A stretch of DNA of 64,000 bases from Fomes fomentarius (taxonomy: Eukaryota; Basidiomycota; Agaricomycetes; Polyporales; Polyporaceae): the NCBI GenBank assembly GCA_022606135.1, contig JABYQN010000003.1, positions 1,302,001 through 1,366,000 of the forward strand, written 5' to 3'. This document shows positions 1 through 11,459 of this stretch, in pieces (the first letter of the stretch is position 1; the number at the start of each line of letters is the position of its first letter). The notes under the pieces are model-generated. The model made no database searches. It was not told where the DNA came from and was given only the letters and a program-made list of their open reading frames with translations. The translations under genes were made by a program, and so were the position numbers.

Positions 1-920
1 CAGGTCCCTTGTGTTGATAGAGCTTAGTAAATAAGAAATCAATTTGGTCAACCATACATAATTCAGTTAGCAGATTATAAGGATCTCATTGACTTATATC
101 ACTCCCTCATAAGTTGCTAGGTTATCCTATCAGTCTCTCCTCAGTTTTTCTACTATCATATTAGTCCCTTCTCAGTCTTACCAGCATCAATAAGACCATC
201 ATTAGGCCACCTTAAGGTGTGTATTAGTTTACCTTCCTTACAAGGGCCCTTTAACTTTTCCAACATGACTCAGACATTATTGAGGCAGTCGAGTGCCTCA
301 ATTACCATTGGAAGTGCCAAACTCTCAACTACTTATTGGCCCCTCATAAGCTTTCTTCTTGCTCATGAGGACTCAGCCTATGTTTGTTACATAGGACTCT
401 TGTAAGTGCTAATGAGGGTTGCACAGGTTTTCACACATGAGGCAAGAGCAGCAGTCAGGTGTCACTTCCTTGGCACAAGAAAATAACAATTCAGCCCTGG
501 TTGAGGCTGCAGCAATACCAAGTATGTGAAGTGCAACACATGCAACAATCAGATAGACAGAGGAGTAGTTCTGGATTAAGTCAGTGCCAGTTAGTACTCC
601 ATGATCCATCAGAAAGGAAATAGATGTTCATATGGTCCAATATGCAAGTATGTCCATACACTTTGTGTCATGGGAGGGATTATGTATGTAGCACTGCAGT
701 TCCTCCTTCCATGTGTCATCAGGCTATGCAGGGCTCAGGCACAGTTGCACTCATCCTCATCCTCACTATTCACTATGTGGGCCAAGTCTCACATGGCCAC
801 ATGAGAATCAAGAGCAACAGTTGCATCAGTGGGTGGAGCTGGAGTGTTGCCAGCATTGTCCTCATCCAAATTCATGTTGTAGTTGTTGACTGCAGTGTGC
901 CTCAGAGCAATCACAATGGC

Positions 921-1015
921 CTATGTCGAGCTCTGTGAAGTCTCATATATTGCAGAAATAATACTACCCACCTATGTCGAGCTCTGTGAAGTCTGAGAGA
1001 CACCAGAGCTCGACA
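921..1015. repeat. 24-bp direct repeat plus inverted partial copy
   Basis: A 24-base unit beginning CCTATGTCGAGCTCTG occurs at 921-944 and again at 971-994, 50 bases apart. The core TGTCGAGCTCTG (975-986) is repeated in inverted orientation at 1004-1015, so it can form a 12-bp hairpin with a 17-base loop. The repeats open the only CpG-normal pocket of the island. They could be the end of a younger DNA element, but no matching opposite end was found. Confidence 0.6.
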
Positions 1016-3034
1016 CAGCAACTGTCTACGGCGCAGGAGCGCGTGGGAAACAACTATACAGTACTTCCAAACATGGGAATCAACAAAACATACAAAAGCA
1101 CTCAAAGAAAAAAAATTCATGGAGGGCGTAGGAGTCAATGCATGGGCTAGCGCTCTTAACTGAGGTGCAGGGCGCCCATCGCGACTCTGTGTGAATATTT
1201 GCACAGCCACAGGTCGAATAGGGAAGGAGGGAAAAATCGGCGAAGATAATGGTGCAGTGAAGGAATTAGGGAATGTGCGGAAGACTGAATGAAAACAAAA
1301 CATGGACTTGGCTAGGGCACAAGACCCATGAGGTCCAACAGTAGTCATAGTTGTCTGAATCAATTATGTCAAACATTCTGAAGTGCTTCAGCCATGCACA
1401 CTGCATCTTGTTACTGTTGTATCTCAGAAGGTGTCAACATTGTCAGATGAACTGGTGACAGTGCTTACCACTTACTCAATGATGCCACAGATATAGGGGA
1501 CCCAATTGCATGGTTTAGGCACCCCATTGGCAATGTGTTTGAGGTACTCCTATTCCCCTCCCCATTGGGTGTCAATTTATCTGAGTTTGTGATAGGGATG
1601 TACAACTGTAAGAACAGAGTGGTGAGCAGGCATAGCAAATTGCACCATCAACACAAGAAAAGCTTCTTACAAAGGGTGAGGGTATATATGTCCAGATTAT
1701 CAAGCTTCTTGTGGTTTTTGAATAGCTTGGATAGTGTGGTGCTCAGGGCATTGGTAGATCACATAGTTGTTGTCTTTGGCCTTTAACTCCTAGTGCAAGC
1801 ACTGTTGGAGTTCAAGTGCTGATGTCAGTCTGCTATCACTCTCATGCTGCTCTGGATCAGCATACACCCACATGCAAGCTTATCTCAAATTTCTCTGCTT
1901 CATGTGTTCTTATTGTGCATGTTCTCACATATACCATAGATCCTCCTTCCAGTGCTTCAGTCCTTTCCCCCCACTGGAGTTCCCTCCATCTCATGTCATA
2001 TGCAATGCATTAACCCCCTATGTAGTCTGTCTGTTTAGGTCTTGCCACTTGCTGGCTCTACCTCAATAAGCACAGTGTCTCGAATGTGGGGATAACTTGT
2101 CGTAGTGTCAATTTCATCATGGACAGACATATTTGATGATACTTGTTAGCATTGTGAAAGGTGAAGTATATGGGTTTAACATATGGCATGGAGGATGAAA
2201 GTTGCACACACACCTTAAGAATCTTAATGCCCAAGTGCACATGCTCCCATTGGCTCCTGTTCAAGGCAAACATGATCCAATGGATGTGCTTGGTCTTCTT
2301 GCCTGCCTGCCAATGGACCTTGGTGATGGGTCCAGTATGCACAAAAGCATTGATCACCTGAGCATACATAAAGCCTGTCACCTTTGCATTTTGTAATCCT
2401 CCCCTGTGCTTAAGCTTGCTTTTTCAGGACATCAAGCACCCACTTCCATACCTCACACTTACAGTGTCAGATATTGAGCAAATATATATAATTTTTACCC
2501 CCTGATTGCTCAGGTCAACCAATAACTGGGATTACAACCCAGATACCTCCCCAATGCCCTCTGTCTCAGTTATAGATGACTTGTAGAACTTGTTTGGGCA
2601 TGTAGTTTGGTACTTGCTGATCACACCACCTTTTGATTTCATGTAAATTAGTTACTGTGTACAGATTGGCCCTGAATGAGCTGATTATCAACAAATATTA
2701 CTTATCAGCTAGGGGGTTTTTTTTTGATGCATCAGTGCCACCAGTGAGTTGAGATCTCCATTTACAAACTGCATTTTGTAATTGATATGCCTGAGTATAG
2801 GCAGTTTTCATAGGGGGATTTTTCCTGATGCATCAGCACAAGCAAAATATATAATTGCAGCTAGACTTACAGGTATTTTGGGTGCTACACTCCATTATAT
2901 TACCATGACTCCAGTCTGACATGCTACAAACAACCTGCACATGGTGCTTCTCACCATCATACTCCTGGACTTGCCTGAGCCAAAGTGACAGTGCTATTTA
3001 TCCTTAAATTGTCTGCCAATGCTGCCCCACTGTT

Positions 3035-3283
3035 TGTTGCAACCGAGGGTCAGGTGTAAGTAGTCATAATTTCAAGGGCAAGCAGAGGTGAGCCAACAAG
3101 TCTTGCACAGCAAAGTCAAGCAAGGCTTGACACCAAGGGCTGGAGACAAGAATATATTAAGAGAACTAGGTGAATGAAAATACCACCTGGAGATAAGAGG
3201 TTGAAACTGTGCCTCTAGGTGGCTCACACTATCATATATATCTAGGACTGCATCAGGGGGGCAGGCTATCTACATCAATTATG
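3035..3283 (+). mobile_element. LTR-like repeat, copy A (inverted relative to copy B)
   Basis: This segment is similar over about 250 bases to the reverse complement of 8453-8708. Homology starts in both copies exactly at TGTTGCAACC and the outside flanks differ, as expected for the 5' edge of a long terminal repeat beginning with TG. The other edge is less clear: similarity fades after the shared block around GGCAGGCTATCTACATCAAT. No retroviral-type coding region is recognisable between the copies, and the two copies face each other, so they are probably two separate solo LTRs rather than one element. Confidence 0.6.
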
Positions 3284-4228
3284 AAGGTGAATTGCACACA
3301 TTGAAAACCTGTTGGTGACACTGTTCATGATGTGGGTGACTTGTGTAGGACATCAGTTGTGAGATCATATGAGCATTAAGAAGAGAGACATACAAGCAAT
3401 GACCCCATAAGGTGCACTTTCACAAAGTTGTGCAGCAGGGCAAGCCTATCTTGGTGACTAAATAAGCTATAAGACACTGTAGAATGAATAATGCAGGCAG
3501 CTGAACCACTGATGCATTTTTGCAGTACTGAGGATGATGTTGAGGGACAGCAACAACATCAACAAAGGACTATGCTCACCTTGCACTTCTTGATTTTGTT
3601 CCACCTCTTAAAAAAGTGCTGCACAATATCAAGCACAACCTCTCCAGTGAGAGACAGTGCATGTTGTGCTGTGGCACCCACCTGCTCTCAAGAGAACTCA
3701 GACCATTGCTGATGTAGTTCAGGACATTCTGAAAGTCCATGATTTGCATGTTATTGTGATTCTGACCAGCAAAAAACACCATGAATGGTGGGCAGATATC
3801 TGTGAAGAATTACAGCAGAGATCATGATCTCAGATTTATGGGGTCCTGCTCTGGGGCTCCATAGCTCCATCTGATACCATAGATGGAGCTACAAGCACCT
3901 TTCTGATGTTGAATAGTTAGGTCATTAGTCATTGACATTGAATGTTATACATTGAGCATGACAAGAACAACAAGGACAAGTGAGATGCCAGTGACTGCCT
4001 GTGCAATATAATGTCACTAGCAAAAGAACAGTAAGTAACATTGTGAGTTATAGAGGATATGCAGTCCTTGGGGTCCCTACCTGCTTCTTTGGCACTTTGG
4101 GGGTGGGTTCAGGTCACATCATAGCAGATCCACATCAAACCCATGACCTGTGACTCAGGGTATGGGTCTGAGGCTGCTTTTGGTTTGTAAAATATTGTGA
4201 CTTGTGGCTACAACATGAGATTGACATA

Positions 4229-4770
4229 TCATAAACTCAACAGTAGACCTGTTGGGGACCCACACCCATGACACCCATGACCCCCAGCACTAAACCCCAT
4301 CCCCTGTGGGATCTGTGGGGCATGGGTGCAGGTCAATCTAAGGGCTGAAGTAGAACTGAAGTGGTGTGTGACTGGGCTCAAGGATTCAAAAGTGGCCTGG
4401 GTGAATGTAAGAATAGGCTGATGGTAAGCAGGGTCTAGTAATAATGTATGCCTTAGCCACAAAATATTACAAGTCTCAAGAGGTGTACTAATCCTTACCC
4501 ATACAATGGCCCATATTTCCTGACAAGTGCCTCCTTGCATTGCTTCTACTTCATGCATTTGAGGACCTTATTCCACTTGTTGGATTTGTGATGACCATTG
4601 AAGTTGCCAGAGTGTCTGTATTTCAAGAGCTGAACATGTTTGTTGCAGTGAGAACAGACTACATATAGTCTTCCATTTTTGTTGAGTTGAGACATGACAG
4701 AAATAATTTCTCCACAAATATGAATGGTGATGAGGGAAGATGTGACCAGGAACTGCTTCTCCAAGGGCAT
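4229..4770 (-). pseudogene. possible zinc-finger-like transposon fragment
   Basis: On the minus strand a short open frame (4770 to 4546) contains CSHC, then GNFNGHH and a further lysine-rich stretch. This spacing resembles a BED or C2H2-type zinc-binding module of the kind found in transposon proteins. A second open frame (4558-4229) follows directly. Neither has a recognisable catalytic domain. The assignment is weak and rests only on the cysteine and histidine spacing. Confidence 0.2.
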
Positions 4771-4850
4771 GTTGGTGGTACTGACAATTTAGCAGTATGC
4801 ATTATATGGGACACACCTTATTGGAGAGGAACTTTGACACCTGACACCAG

Positions 4851-5586
4851 ATGGCAGCCATAGACACCTCACTTAGCCTCAACAACACTGTGTTTATCAA
4901 AGCACTATCCACCCAAGGGGCACAACTGGGCAAGCATCTGGTGGATAGATTTATTACAGTGACAGACAAGCTGAGTGATGCTTTCTCAGCAATTGGATAT
5001 GGATGGGAACAAGCTAGCAGAGGAAGAGGCTAAGTGGGCAGCTCAGGGCAATAGCAGTGACATCATGCTGCTAGACTTCCTTCACAGGATGATACCAATC
5101 AGTGCCTTAGCACTGCAACAGACTTACAAGACCACCTTGATCCCATGCTGGAAGAAGCAATAGGAGAAGTCACCTAAGTACAGGAAGATGATGTGAGTCA
5201 ACATGACACTGCCCTCTGACAGATACTTCAAGACAGTCAAAATGCTGCCTAAGGCAGTCACCATGCTTATGATGCAACTACAGACAGGACACACCCCCCT
5301 CAACAAACATCTACACACCATAGCAGCAGCTGACTTGCCACATTGTCAACACTGTGAGGGGACCCCTGAATCCATTCAGCACTTCTTACTCAACCACCTG
5401 AACTATTGGAGCCAGAGACACCAGCTATGCAGGGAGCTCAGACGTCAAGCCAATGATCTCTCTTACCTCCTCACCAGCATGAAGGCCATCCCTCATATTG
5501 TTAACTTTGTGAATGTGACACATCAACTCTGGTCTACCTTCAGAGTGATCAGGATGGAGACAGATCAAAGGTTGCCATCTGATTAG
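4851..5586 (+). pseudogene. non-LTR retrotransposon remnant: RNase H and C-terminal tail
   Basis: Three overlapping frames together read as the end of a LINE-type polyprotein. The first part (4851-5033) matches the middle of an RNase H domain (alanine-rich stretch, then GKHLVDRF). The second (from about 4990) carries MDGNKLAEEEAKWAAQG, the usual G-N-x-x-A-D-x-x-A-K end of RNase H with the aspartate lost. The third (5203-5586) has the typical tail QTGHTPLNKHLH and CQHCEGTPESIQHFLL, a CxxC...H zinc motif. In-frame stops sit at 5161-5163 (TAG) and 5194-5196 (TGA); the latter looks like CGA changed to TGA. The element is dead. No reverse transcriptase domain is recognisable upstream. Confidence 0.75.
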
Positions 5587-6182
5587 GGTAGTTAGAATGC
5601 ATCTACCACTTACACCTGAGTTCACTCACATTAATGTGCAGGCAGCTGATGTACATGATTATCATAGCCCAATGACACAAGGATATGCTGCACTATACCC
5701 CTGAGTATGGAGTGAATGGGATATGCACACTGAAGTCATGCAAATCAAGTCACCCACTGTCCTGTTATCCTGATATGTTCACATACATTCACTCTATGCC
5801 AATCCCCTCCCTTGCCCCACTCCTGCACCTCTCCTCAGTGCTTTGGTGCTAAGCTACCAGACTGAAACTTCCCTCTCACACCATCTACAATTACCTTGGG
5901 GACTTGCACACCCACTCGTATGAACACAGGATTGCAGCATGACAGTTCCAATTCATTTGTGTACTCCTGGGGGGCAAGGGGTGAGGAGCGATCTGGGAGG
6001 AGTGATCAGGTTCTAGGGTAGTTTCATACACACTAGGGTGCTACATATATATAGTGTAGCATCCAACATGGGCTGTGCCTGTGGACAATAAGATCAGATT
6101 CAAAAAAAAAGTCATACAGTATGTGAGTTTAAATCTGTGATGTGGAATCAATTTTCAAATCCACCCTGCACCCAAGCTGCCT

Positions 6183-6362
6183 AAATTGGGGAATCAAGTG
6201 CTTGTTCAGTTACTTTCTCATAGCCAAGCCCAAATCATGCTGGTATGTAATTGCTTATTTGTGGCAACTACTGGTCAACAGTTATTGGGAGCCTTATAGC
6301 CTACATAACTTGTAATTACCCTGACCCCAGCTTATGCCTAGGTTATGTTACTCATTTGGGCA
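6183..6362 (+). repeat. second inverted repeat pair, copy A
   Basis: The reverse complement of this segment aligns with 8910-9090: both share the order GAGTAACATAACCT, CATAAGCTGGGG, CCAATAACTGTTGAC and AGCACTTGATTCCC at similar spacings. The copies are diverged and contain almost no CG. They are likely remnants of one unidentified transposon family. Confidence 0.6.
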
Positions 6363-7644
6363 TGTAGGTAGGATGATGTCAGTAGGATAGCACCTGTACA
6401 TTTCCCACAACCCCAGACATCAGAAGAAGTGTTAGACTTTAAGTGCCCTGTAACCTCTGCCCACATAGCTTATAGATATGTCAGAACTCAGACTTCTCAG
6501 ATGTATCCACAGATGTTTACAGATGTCAGAGATCAGAGGTCAGAGGTGGTCAGCCATACAAGCTGACAAGAATGGATATGCTTGGCCATGATAATCAGCA
6601 AAGAGTAAATGGGTTGATAGCAGAATAAGCTAGCAATCAGAACAGCTGCCCAAGAATGTGCAATGTGGAAATTTAACCCTCAACTTGATCTGTCAGCTAG
6701 TACATGAAGGAGCCACCACAACCAATACACCAAACTTACTTGCAATACATTACAAGTGGCTTGGTAATATCACCACCTCGTTGTAGTGAGCAAGCTTCAA
6801 GTTGTAGTGAGCAATTATACATCACTACTAGTCTCTCAATGCATCTGCTATATCCACAGTCCTACAGTGTATCAATGACCACAGAAGACTGACTAGCAGA
6901 CAAAAGTCACACAACTTTACTTAAGTCCAACCAAAGTTATAATTTGAAATTTCAGTTAGACTCATGATCACCTGTCTTGTGATACTCACCATACTAAGTC
7001 TCAGCAAGTTATTGTTATACTCCAATACAAAGATCATTTGTCAGCTTAGATATCTAACAGAATCTATAAACTCTCATCTATGACTACCTTTGTACATCTG
7101 TAGACCTCTGTGCTACTCTAAGATCTAAATTTAGAGTTTACAGGGCACACAGAGTTTATCACTTTTGCTGATAATGTAGGAAGCAGTCTCTAATATATTG
7201 ACACCATTATATGCCCCCTCATGTCTGGGTACATGGACCATTGAGACCACAGTGGAATGAGACTGGCATCCATGGATACTGTGAACAGTAATGGATTTTT
7301 CTCAGTAGGACTAGAGGCATGATAGGTATTACTCATTGTGGGGGATTCTCTTCCTCTCTCTTCTCAATCTTTGCCTCAATAATATAGTGATACATCATCT
7401 ATTCCTTATTTGTGAGCCACTATCATGATTGATGGTCAAGTAATAGGCTACTAGTACACCCAGGGAACTTGAAAGTCCATTGCATCTGCATCCTCTGAGT
7501 GTGGTCTCAATGTGCAGTCATCAGTCTTGCCATACAACTTAAAGCACTATAAGAAATAGGCTCAGATGAAACCCATTTAGGTAGCAGTGATCTGGCTTTC
7601 AGCCACTGCACCAAGAATACTAGAAGCCAGACATTCTGTTCCCT

Positions 7645-7985
7645 TCATCAGTAACTGCCCAAATTCCTTAGACTCCTTAGGCTACCTTAGGCTGTAGATG
7701 GGGTGGACTATTTGATTCACCAAACACTTTGAAATGCACCAATTTGCTCAAACATTGTTGGTTACACTCATAATATATACATAACCAACATAGAAATTCT
7801 CAAGGTAAATGACCAATAATTGCCTGTACTATAGCCCAGCCACAGGTGGGGTACATTGGGGCTTGGTGGCTATGCTTAAGTGCCAGACTCCTTGGTGCTT
7901 AGCTGCCCTTAAACTCCTTAAATAGGCAACTAAGGAGCCCTAAGGAGCCCTAAGGGATTTGAGGAATTACTGATGTTGAAGTGTC
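7645..7985. repeat. possible small element with imperfect inverted ends
   Basis: The left end (about 7645-7700) reads CATCAGTAAC and then repeated CCTTAG units; the right end (about 7925-7985) reads the reverse pattern, CTAAGG units and then ATTACTGATG. The arrangement is like a MITE of about 340 bases. Matching is imperfect and no target duplication is evident, so this is tentative. Confidence 0.3.
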
Positions 7986-8452
7986 AATGTAGTCACTAGA
8001 GTAACCATGTCATATCCAGACATGATAGTCACTGATATGCAACCTTGCCTCACAGTCAACAAATTGGACCCAGAGTGTGGCCACTGTGCCATGGTGGAGC
8101 AAAAGATGTACTTTCAAAGGTGCATCACCATGTCAGTCATCACATACTGTACTCAAAGTAATGTATGAGAGAAGACTACTTAGGTCAGCATCATATATAT
8201 CCACATCAGTTAGTAGAGCATGGAAAGTCAGACTTAGTGCTGAGCCCTCCAAGTTTATGGACTTGATGCAGCTCTATATGTCCCTCTATTCTTAGCAGCC
8301 AAATTGTTACAAACAGGTTTTCAACATGCACTTGATGTGCATGCTGTTCAAGTTGCATGCAAATGTCAGGTGCAAAGCACCCATTGTTAGTGATGGCACA
8401 GTGTGCCCATCATTCACACACACAATTTGCTTAGTGCTCTTTGCCCTGATGA

Positions 8453-8708
8453 TTGATGTAGATAGCCTGCCCCCTGATGCAATCCTTGATATATAGGATA
8501 GTGTAAGCCACCTGGAGACACAGTTTCAACCTCTTGTCTCCAGGTGAGCCCCTCTCATGTATTTTCATTCACCTAGTTCTCTTAATACATTCTTGTCTCC
8601 AGCCCTTGGTGTCAAGCCTCGCTCCACTTTGCTGTGCAAGATTTGTTGGCTCACCCCTGCTCACATTTTGAATTTATCTCTACTTTTGCTCGACCCTTGG
8701 TTGCAACA
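8453..8708 (-). mobile_element. LTR-like repeat, copy B
   Basis: This is the reverse-oriented partner of 3035-3283 and begins, on the minus strand at 8708, with TGTTGCAACC. At three sites one copy has CG where the other has CA: CCGAG/CCAAG, GTCAG/GTCGA and GCAAGG/GCGAGG, with the changes split between the copies. Each copy has therefore lost different CpGs, direct evidence of independent CpG decay after insertion. Confidence 0.6.
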
Positions 8709-8909
8709 CATATAACACAATCATTAGGTTGCCAGAGAAGGCCTGAGCTGAGTTGAAATTGAAATTCAAGAGGGACAGGGTACTCTTGATGGCAGACAGA
8801 GTAGAGGCACATGTGAGATAACCCAAGTACATGTGTGTCAATGTTATCTAATCTCAGCTAAGGCTCCCTCTGCCAGTGTTTGGGGTCCTGATTTGCTGTC
8901 TCTACACCA

Positions 8910-9090
8910 CCCAATGAGTAACATAACCTGGCCATAAGCTGGGGGGAAGATATTCAGTAGTTATATGTGTTGTAAATAACCAATAACTGTTGACTGGTAC
9001 AAGCCACAATTATGAGACTACTGATTGGCACAATCTGGGCTTGTGGACATGGGAAATTATCTGAATGAGCACTTGATTCCCAAAAATAGG
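8910..9090 (-). repeat. second inverted repeat pair, copy B
   Basis: Inverted, diverged partner of 6183-6362, with the same order of shared blocks. It starts about 200 bases beyond LTR-like copy B. No coding potential is seen. Confidence 0.6.
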
Positions 9091-9566
9091 AGCTGTGAAT
9101 CATCCAAACCACACAACACACATCTATACCACTGCTCCATCAAAGCTTGTATATCATACACTTTTGACAAAATATGATACTATCCATGCTGGACTTGCCA
9201 AGATGCCATCATATCTAATGACCCCGATTGTAGGTTAGATGGTGGAGAGACTAGGAGGAGATGCTGAAGTTTGCTATGTTGGTGGTAAGAATGTCTGCAG
9301 TCCACAATCATCTTCTATCAGTCTCCAAACCTCAGATAGTCTCTTATTATAATCTACAACAAAGCGTACAGAGCCAATTTTGTGTTTGTTGACTGGCTTA
9401 TGGACATCTGGTGGTGCATGGGTGGAGAAACAGACCATCAGCAAAAGTGTCCCAGACTGGCATCTTACTTACTGGTAGATATCATAGTTACCAGATTCAC
9501 CAGATTGCCCAGCAATGGTGATCACACTGGGCACTGCTTACAAGTAACCTCTGAAAACTATAATAT

Positions 9567-9602
9567 CATGCCATGCTGGTGACATCTCACCAGCATGGCA
9601 TG
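9567..9602. repeat. perfect 16-bp hairpin with 4-base loop
   Basis: The arm CATGCCATGCTGGTGA (9567-9582) is followed by the loop CATC and then its exact reverse complement (9587-9602). In a region where all other repeats have decayed, a perfect arm match is notable. It could be a transposon end junction, a replication-slippage product or a recent palindrome. Confidence 0.9.
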
Positions 9603-11459
9603 TGTGGCCAGGCTCACCAGCACTCACAATGTCAGGGGGCTGATCTCCCAAATTACTCGGTTCAAATGGCTTGTTGCTCCAGGGTCCCAGGGGTCTTTTA
9701 TGGATCTCACACAGGTTTTAGCACTGCAAGAATAGATGTAGTATGGGGACAGTATACATCAATTACAATCTACCTAGCACTAGTACCAATGATTGTACAT
9801 ATGATTGTAACAAGGATGCTTGCCTCATGGATGTACAAGGGCCAAGGCTGACAGAGGGACTCACCAGCAGAGTACGAGATAATATGAAAGTCAGCTCACC
9901 AGATGGGACAATTGGACAGAGAGGATCAGAACATAAAGCAAGATTTCAATGCACATACCTCAGCACATACCTCAGAGAATAGATGCATACTCAGATGAAG
10001 GAGATGGACTCACAATGTGAACTTAACATGAAGAGACAAGCAGAGGGCAGCTTGATATGGCAATCAACCTGGAGGCCAATTTATGCAGTACCAGAATGAG
10101 CAGGTATGGTGCAGGTTGAGTTGGGCCAGCTAGCATGTAACTAAGGCTTGGCAGCTATAGAGTCAATGGTGTGATTGCATGACTCAGGTGCACACAGCCT
10201 CTGGCATTAACCCATTTGGGCAAAACATCATGCAACCCTATTCTAGGGCTTACATGGGTCGTAGCAGGTCATGGCAGAATTTGAATGATGTTCTATATCA
10301 GATGGCATGAGAGTGTGTGAGAGGGGCAACAGAATTGGGGATGGATGACATATTTTGGCCATGATGGTATGCATCTGGTAAGAGAAGAATCAGTGCCAGT
10401 GAGTTATAAGCAGTACTGGTGAATGCCTAACAGATCTGGCATGATTGTCACCAGACTGGACTTATCTTATCAGATTCCCAAGGGCTCACCTGATTCACCT
10501 GCACTTGCCTAGCACCGTCACTTTTGCTGATAACATTACCAAGGGGTAATCAAAAATGTAGCTTAAGCAAGTCAAGCAGTTGGTTATACAAGTACCTCCA
10601 AATGTGTTTGTTGGGCAAATTGTGAGCAAGGATGGACTGCAAGTCAAGTGCAATTCCAAGGGCAGACACCTCGGAGGTGCATTAGGTGCCCATTGGAATG
10701 CAGCACTCATAGTGCTCACTACTTTGAATCCTAAAGCATTACCCTATGCAGGAGACAAAAAAAATGTGCAGACATGATGCTAACATCATGGTCTAACTTC
10801 TATGCTTATATGCTTAAACCTGGGTGTGCTGTAAGTTATTTGGAAGAGCCTGAGCAGGAGAGGCTGGGCAACAACTAGTACAACCCTAGGCATTGCCACT
10901 GCTCCATGCTGTGCAAGCAGAATAGCCAGAATGTGAACATGCCATGGCCATATTCTGCTAGTAGTATAACATCAATATCATGGACACTTCTGAGAACACC
11001 CGTGGTCAATTACAAGTGCTGTTGGGCATTATAAATGCTACTAGATGGTGTAAGGGGGACATGACCATCTGTGAGGCCTCAGTCTCTTGATCACATCTCG
11101 GTTATCAAACTCAGGACAGAGGTAAGACTAGATAAGGCTCATCTTCTTAGGTAAGCTGTCCGTCGGCTAGCGGGCGCTGCCTGTCCCAACTGTTGACCCG
11201 ATAAGTCCGCAAGCACATCTTCGTTTGGGCATGTAAGGTTGTGGTCAGCTTTTTTTTCGGCTGGTGGCCCCCTTTGGGCACCGTTGTGACCAGCGACACA
11301 AGGCTCGTTAGCAGCTAACACCATTGTAGTCGAATCTCTACAGAATTCGTGATGAAACATTATCCGTGAACTAACTAGGTACAGCAGTTACAAAGCATCA
11401 CAAAATCATGCAAAAGATCATAGCCATTCAAGACAACCAGAAAACCCATCGAAAGCTGC

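Larger units (their letters stand above)
1..11100. other. CpG-poor decayed transposon island
   Basis: No intact gene is visible. CG dinucleotides are rare while CA and TG are abundant, and every reading frame is broken within about 110 codons. The stretch holds fragments listed separately: a retrotransposon RNase H tail, two inverted repeat pairs and hairpins. One short pocket (about 960-1340) keeps normal CpG. From about 11,100 onward CpG returns abruptly, just before the 3' end of the sugar transporter gene. This pattern is the known outcome of cytosine methylation at CpG followed by deamination in fungal repeats; that this happened here is inference. Stretches between the listed fragments show nothing recognisable. 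Confidence 0.8.

Noticed and set aside
6780..6814. Short tandem repeat GTTGTAGTGAGCAA
   Set aside because: Only two 14-base copies in AT-rich decayed DNA; no further structure to support a function.
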